Source: Lachnospiraceae bacterium (lineage in GTDB: Bacteria; Bacillota; Clostridia; Lachnospirales; Lachnospiraceae). From it: a stretch of 10,219 nucleotides of DNA. The position numbers and the translations under genes were made by a program. Shown one piece after another: positions 7,278 to 10,219 of the stretch (position 1 is the first letter of the stretch; the number at the start of each line of letters is the position of its first letter). The notes under the pieces are model-generated. The model did no database searches and had not been told where the DNA came from. It was given only the letters and a program-made list of their open reading frames with translations. Where the stretch lies: the NCBI GenBank assembly GCA_021199405.1, contig JAJQID010000083.1:1-10219 (forward strand), read 5' to 3'.

Positions 7278-8681
7278 TTACTCCAACATTTTTCTTATAT
7301 TTTCGTTGCGCCGCTGATTCAGTTTCTCGCACTCCTCGATTTCTTCAAGAGTGAAACCTTCATATTGAATCTGCTCAAAGTCCGTGAGGGCCGACATAAT
7401 CTCCGACAGTACTCCGTCCGCCTCCGGCTGAATCGCATACTTTTTGATATCCGGCCGACGCTTCTTCTTTTTCTTTTCCGGATCTTTGACGGTCTCCGGC
7501 TCCTGTGGCAATATCTGCTCCGGCAGTTCTTCCGCCTTCAGCGATGTCTTTCCGGCTTTTTTGCTCTTCTCCGGCTCTTTGATCAGTTCTTTTGCCGTCA
7601 ATCTCTGCACCGCCGCCGACAATTCCGTCCTTGTCATATTCAGGATTCTGGCCGTTTCCTTAAAGGTACAGTTCACCCGGCTCTCATGCAGATAAAACAG
7701 CAGCTTCACATCGTCCGTCTGCAGCTCGTTGCGCAGCGCCACCACATCGAAAAGCTTCTCCAGCACCTTGACCTCCCGGTACAGATCGAAGAAAAATCCT
7801 TCTCCCTCTCTCACTCCATCACTGACATTGGTACGCTCATCGCCCAGCTTCTGGTTGGCAATGGGCAGTACTGAACCGTCCGCGGCCACATCAATCAGGA
7901 AACGGTACACGGAAAGCCTGCGCTTTTCATAATCCTCTTCGCTCAGAACCTCTTTATAGAAATTGTTGTAGTAAGCAAAGACCATCCTCTTCATCTGGAT
8001 GGTCTTTTTCATGCTCATGCTCTGAGAGACCAGAGACCCCTTTGTCTTCACATAATAATAGATCGGCACCTTCAGCGAATAAATTCTGTCCACGTAAAGA
8101 ATGTATTCCAGGTTGAAAATAAAATCCTCGCACCAGCTGATTGACTCATCCATCTTCATGTCATGATCCACCAGAATCGAACGCTTAAACAGCTTATTCC
8201 ACAGAACGCCGTAATAGAAGTCCGACGGTTTCTGCATCATGTACTGGGCGAAGGTGGCCCGATCCATCAGACCATCCACATCAATGGCTCCCTTCTGGGA
8301 AACCCGCTCCCCATTCACCCGGTAAAAATCCGTGATGACCATGTCGCAGTCGTACTCCTCCATGGTGCGCGTAAACAGCCCCACCGCATCCGGTGCCAGC
8401 CAGTCATCGCTGTCCAGAAACTGTACATACTTTCCCTGAGCCGCAGCAATTCCCTGATTGCGGGTATCTGAAACGCCGCTGTTTTCCTTATGAATCACCC
8501 TGACACGAGTGTCATCTTTAGCATACGAATCGCAGATCTCCGCAGAGGAATCGCTGCTGCCGTCATTGACCAATATCAGCTCAAAATCCCGGTAAGCCTG
8601 TTTTAACACACTTTCAATACAGCGCGCTATTGTCTTCTCCGCATTATATACCGGCACAATAATACTCACTTTTGGTGACAT
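7278..8681 (-). CDS. Family 2 glycosyltransferase with C-terminal MarR-like winged-helix segment
   Basis: Protein of 467 aa. Residues about 1-235 are a GT-A fold, family 2 glycosyltransferase that transfers a sugar from a nucleotide-sugar donor. It starts VSIIVPVYNAEKTIARCIES, has LILVNDGSSD with D40, the metal-binding DSDD at 90-93, and a WCED motif at 183-186 whose acid is the likely catalytic base. There is no membrane helix or signal peptide. Residues about 305-368 do not belong to a usual glycosyltransferase: DDVKLLFYLHES, then FKETARILNMTRTELSAAVQRLTAKELI, reads like a MarR-type winged helix. A charged linker (369-413) with five consecutive lysines follows, then an acidic helical tail (about 420-467). 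GAGG lies 7 nt before the ATG. The gene is 72 bp downstream of rhaM with no terminator between, so the two are probably co-transcribed. Donor and acceptor are unknown. The winged-helix call rests on sequence pattern only. Confidence 0.88.
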   Translation of the reverse strand: MSPKVSIIVPVYNAEKTIARCIESVLKQAYRDFELILVNDGSSDSSAEICDSYAKDDTRVRVIHKENSGVSDTRNQGIAAAQGKYVQFLDSDDWLAPDAVGLFTRTMEEYDCDMVITDFYRVNGERVSQKGAIDVDGLMDRATFAQYMMQKPSDFYYGVLWNKLFKRSILVDHDMKMDESISWCEDFIFNLEYILYVDRIYSLKVPIYYYVKTKGSLVSQSMSMKKTIQMKRMVFAYYNNFYKEVLSEEDYEKRRLSVYRFLIDVAADGSVLPIANQKLGDERTNVSDGVREGEGFFFDLYREVKVLEKLFDVVALRNELQTDDVKLLFYLHESRVNCTFKETARILNMTRTELSAAVQRLTAKELIKEPEKSKKAGKTSLKAEELPEQILPQEPETVKDPEKKKKKRRPDIKKYAIQPEADGVLSEIMSALTDFEQIQYEGFTLEEIEECEKLNQRRNENIRKMLE

Positions 8682-8753
8682 CTAACATCCTCTTTTTCGC
8701 AAAAACACAGCTGTCGCGCCCATACGGCACCCTCATAACAGCCAGACACCGCA

Positions 8754-9071
8754 TTAATCCAGCCGGAACACCTGCTCCAGCTTCGGCTGCGCCCCGGTCA
8801 CCGGATCCATCTCCAGTTCAAGAATGTCCGCCATGTACTCATTCCACTTATCCACCACAGGAGAGTCCGCCTGGGTCTTTTCCGCAAAAGCCACACCCTT
8901 CTCGCACTCGTAATAGCCGAACAGCTCATTATTCACCTCAAAAATAGAATAATTGCAGATACCGGCAGCCTTTAAAACCTCCACCATCTCCGGCCAGATC
9001 TCATTGTGACGGCGCACGTACTCCGCCTTACAGCCATCCTTGATACGTCCCTTCCATGCCATGTGTTCCAT
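8754..9071 (-). CDS. rhaM: L-rhamnose mutarotase
   Basis: Cytoplasmic enzyme that interconverts the alpha and beta anomers of L-rhamnose, normally feeding rhamnose isomerase. The 105-aa length matches the family (about 104). Family motifs are clear: EYVRRHNEIWPEM (about 18-29) with the catalytic His at 22, NYSIF with Tyr41, ELFGYYE (about 49-55), the later segment VDKWNEYMADIL, and a C-terminal VFRLD. AAGGAG is placed 8 nt before the ATG. No other rhamnose catabolism gene (rhaA, rhaB, rhaD) is in the window, and the next gene on the strand is a glycosyltransferase. It may serve a rhamnose utilisation locus elsewhere or act on another sugar; the family assignment itself is secure. Confidence 0.93.
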   Translation of the reverse strand: MEHMAWKGRIKDGCKAEYVRRHNEIWPEMVEVLKAAGICNYSIFEVNNELFGYYECEKGVAFAEKTQADSPVVDKWNEYMADILELEMDPVTGAQPKLEQVFRLD

Positions 9072-9186
9072 TCGTTTTTCTCCTTTTTCATTTTATCATT
9101 TTGGGTTATTTTCTTTTATCGCCAGTCGCTTTGCTCCTTCCGATAAGCTATATCACTCGCAGCAAAACAGCTGCTCGTTTGCTTCC

Positions 9187-9217
9187 GAAGTTCACTGCCG
9201 CAAGCGCCGTGAACTTC
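9187..9217. repeat. Perfect inverted repeat, 9-bp arms and 13-nt loop
   Basis: GAAGTTCAC (9187-9195) is mirrored by GTGAACTTC (9209-9217) around a GC-rich loop. No T-tract follows on either side, so terminator function is doubtful. With the smaller palindromes at 9116-9146 and 9159-9174 it forms a compact cluster that could be a dispersed palindromic element. Confidence 0.65.
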
Positions 9218-9276
9218 CTGTAAGCAATATTACCACATTACCATTTTGTTTGCCACAGAGAATTTCATCATCCTCC

Positions 9277-9303
9277 AAAATTGCAGACTTCCCCCGCAAT
9301 TTT
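9277..9303. repeat. AT-rich inverted repeat, 8-bp arms
   Basis: AAAATTGC (9277-9284) and GCAATTTT (9296-9303) flank an 11-nt spacer. The arms are perfect. It could be an operator for a dimeric regulator of rhaM or a weak hairpin; nothing in the sequence decides between these. Confidence 0.45.
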
Positions 9304-9372
9304 ATAAATATACAGACACGCATATACCTCTTTTCCTGCATTAAAAACAGATTTGAACCGAATTTAAAACAC

Positions 9373-9401
9373 AAAAAGGCCTCCGGAGTTAACCGGAAGC
9401 C
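9373..9401 (-). terminator. Intrinsic terminator of tuf
   Basis: On the minus strand GGCTTCCGG is followed by a 6-nt loop and CCGGAGGCC (stem of 9 pairs with one G-U, 9378-9401), then TTTTT and a further T-rich run. It sits about 17 nt after the tuf stop codon. This is the only textbook terminator in the window. Confidence 0.93.
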
Positions 9402-9418
9402 CTGGATTTTTATAAAAA

Positions 9419-10219
9419 TTACTCGATGATGGAAGCAACACGGCCGGAACCAACAGTTCTGCCGCCCTCGCGGATAGCAAAGGTAAGACCCTGCTCCATA
9501 GCGATGGGGTGAATCAGCTCGATGGTCATCTCTACGTTGTCGCCGGGCATGCACATCTCAGTTCCCTCGGGAAGGCTGATCACGCCGGTAACGTCAGTGG
9601 TTCTGAAATAGAACTGCGGACGATAGTTGTTGAAGAAAGGAGTATGACGGCCGCCCTCATCCTTGCTCAGTACATAAACCTGAGCGGTGAATTTGGTGTG
9701 GCAGGTCACAGTGCCGGGCTTAGCCAGTACCTGACCACGAACGATCTCCGTTCTCTGAACACCACGCAGCAGTGCGCCGATGTTATCACCAGCCTGAGCA
9801 TAGTCAAGCAGCTTTCTGAACATCTCGATACCGGTAACAACAGTCTTTCTGGTCTCTTCCTTCACGCCAACGATCTCAACTTCCTCGTTGAGCTTCAGCA
9901 TACCACGCTCTACACGACCAGTAGCAACAGTACCACGGCCAGTGATGGTGAATACGTCCTCAACAGGCATCAGGAACGGCTTGTCTACGTCACGCTGAGG
10001 ATCCGGAATGTAGCTGTCAACAGTGTCCATCAGCTCCATGATCTTGTCGCCCCACTCGCCGTCCGGATCTTCCAGAGCCTTCAGAGCAGAACCCTTAATG
10101 ATCGGGCAATCGGTGAAGCCGTACTCCTCCAGCTGCTCGGTCACTTCCATCTCTACCAGCTCGATCAACTCCTCGTCGTCTACCATATCGCACTTATTCA
10201 TGAATACTACGATATAGGG
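9419..10219 (-). CDS. tuf: Translation elongation factor Tu, N-terminal part outside window
   Basis: GTPase that delivers aminoacyl-tRNA to the ribosome. The window holds the last 266 codons of a protein usually near 397 aa. The reading frame continues upstream of the internal Met at 10201 to the edge as PYIVVF, so that Met is not the start. Visible features are the G4 motif NKCD, the G5-like GSALKAL, the domain 2 stretch [18 protein letters not shown], and domain 3 with [13 protein letters not shown] and [10 protein letters not shown] near the end. It ends with a strong terminator, so it is the last gene of its transcript; in Clostridia that is commonly the str operon with fusA, which would lie to the right of the window (family knowledge, not seen). 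Confidence 0.98.
   Translation of the reverse strand, partial: PYIVVFMNKCDMVDDEELIELVEMEVTEQLEEYGFTDCPIIKGSALKALEDPDGEWGDKIMELMDTVDSYIPDPQRDVDKPFLMPVEDVFTITGRGTVATGRVERGMLKLNEEVEIVGVKEETRKTVVTGIEMFRKLLDYAQAGDNIGALLRGVQRTEIVRGQVLAKPGTVTCHTKFTAQVYVLSKDEGGRHTPFFNNYRPQFYFRTTDVTGVISLPEGTEMCMPGDNVEMTIELIHPIAMEQGLTFAIREGGRTVGSGRVASIIE

Larger units (their letters stand above)
9072..9365. other. Gene-free stretch between tuf terminator and rhaM, rich in palindromes
   Basis: No convincing gene is seen on either strand. It holds four inverted repeats: TTATCG at 9116-9121 with CGATAA at 9141-9146; GCAGC at 9159-9163 with GCTGC at 9170-9174; a 9-bp-arm hairpin at 9187-9217; and an AT-rich one at 9277-9303. 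A rhaM promoter must lie here, but no -35/-10 pair with good spacing stood out; weak -10 candidates are TAATAT near 9228-9233 and TAAAAT near 9090-9095, both on the minus strand. Confidence 0.5.

Noticed and set aside
9192..9554. Minus-strand open frame of 120 codons covering the tuf terminator
   Set aside because: It starts inside tuf in another frame and runs through the intrinsic terminator. A shorter internal start near 9339 (about 43 codons) has a GAGG only 3 nt away and no recognisable product.
9419..10201. EF-Tu starting at the Met at 10201
   Set aside because: The residues before it (PYIVVF) continue the conserved EF-Tu sequence, so the gene simply runs off the window.

Overview
The window looks like the chromosome of a Gram-positive Clostridia member, most likely Lachnospiraceae. 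The evidence is strong AGGAGG-type ribosome binding sites, a clostridial-type EF-Tu, a GHKL/LytTR two-component pair beside paired ABC exporters, and an intracellular neopullulanase-type amylase. This placement is inferred from gene content and was not computed. Nothing phage-like, no transposase, no CRISPR array and no tRNA or rRNA gene is visible.

Layout, left to right. (1) 1-1664, minus: a GH13 enzyme of the neopullulanase/cyclomaltodextrinase type, open at the left edge, with its own promoter. (2) 1908-3305, plus: a soluble GHKL histidine kinase and a LytTR response regulator, driven by a near-consensus promoter in the gap shared with the GH13 gene. (3) 3328-7051, minus: two ABC exporter half-transporters with overlapping ends, convergent with the two-component genes across only 22 bp. 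Upstream of this operon lie three tandem 21-bp repeats next to a promoter-like -10 without a -35, the layout expected for activation by a LytTR regulator. (4) 7187-7236: a perfect 18-bp-arm inverted repeat separating the exporter operon from the genes upstream. (5) 7278-9071, minus: an L-rhamnose mutarotase followed by a family 2 glycosyltransferase that carries an unusual C-terminal winged-helix (MarR-like) segment and a lysine-rich linker. (6) 9072-9418: a gene-free stretch with several palindromes and the tuf terminator. (7) 9419-10219, minus: the C-terminal two thirds of EF-Tu, running off the right edge.

How the parts fit. The kinase and regulator probably sense a cytoplasmic or membrane-proximal signal and activate the exporter pair through the 21-bp repeats, giving a self-contained sensing and export module (kinase, regulator, heterodimeric ABC exporter). 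Its substrate cannot be read from the sequence; peptides or antimicrobials are the usual guess for this arrangement. The GH13 gene, rhaM plus glycosyltransferase, and tuf look like separate transcription units.

The two most interesting points are the phased repeat array in front of the exporter operon and the glycosyltransferase/winged-helix fusion.
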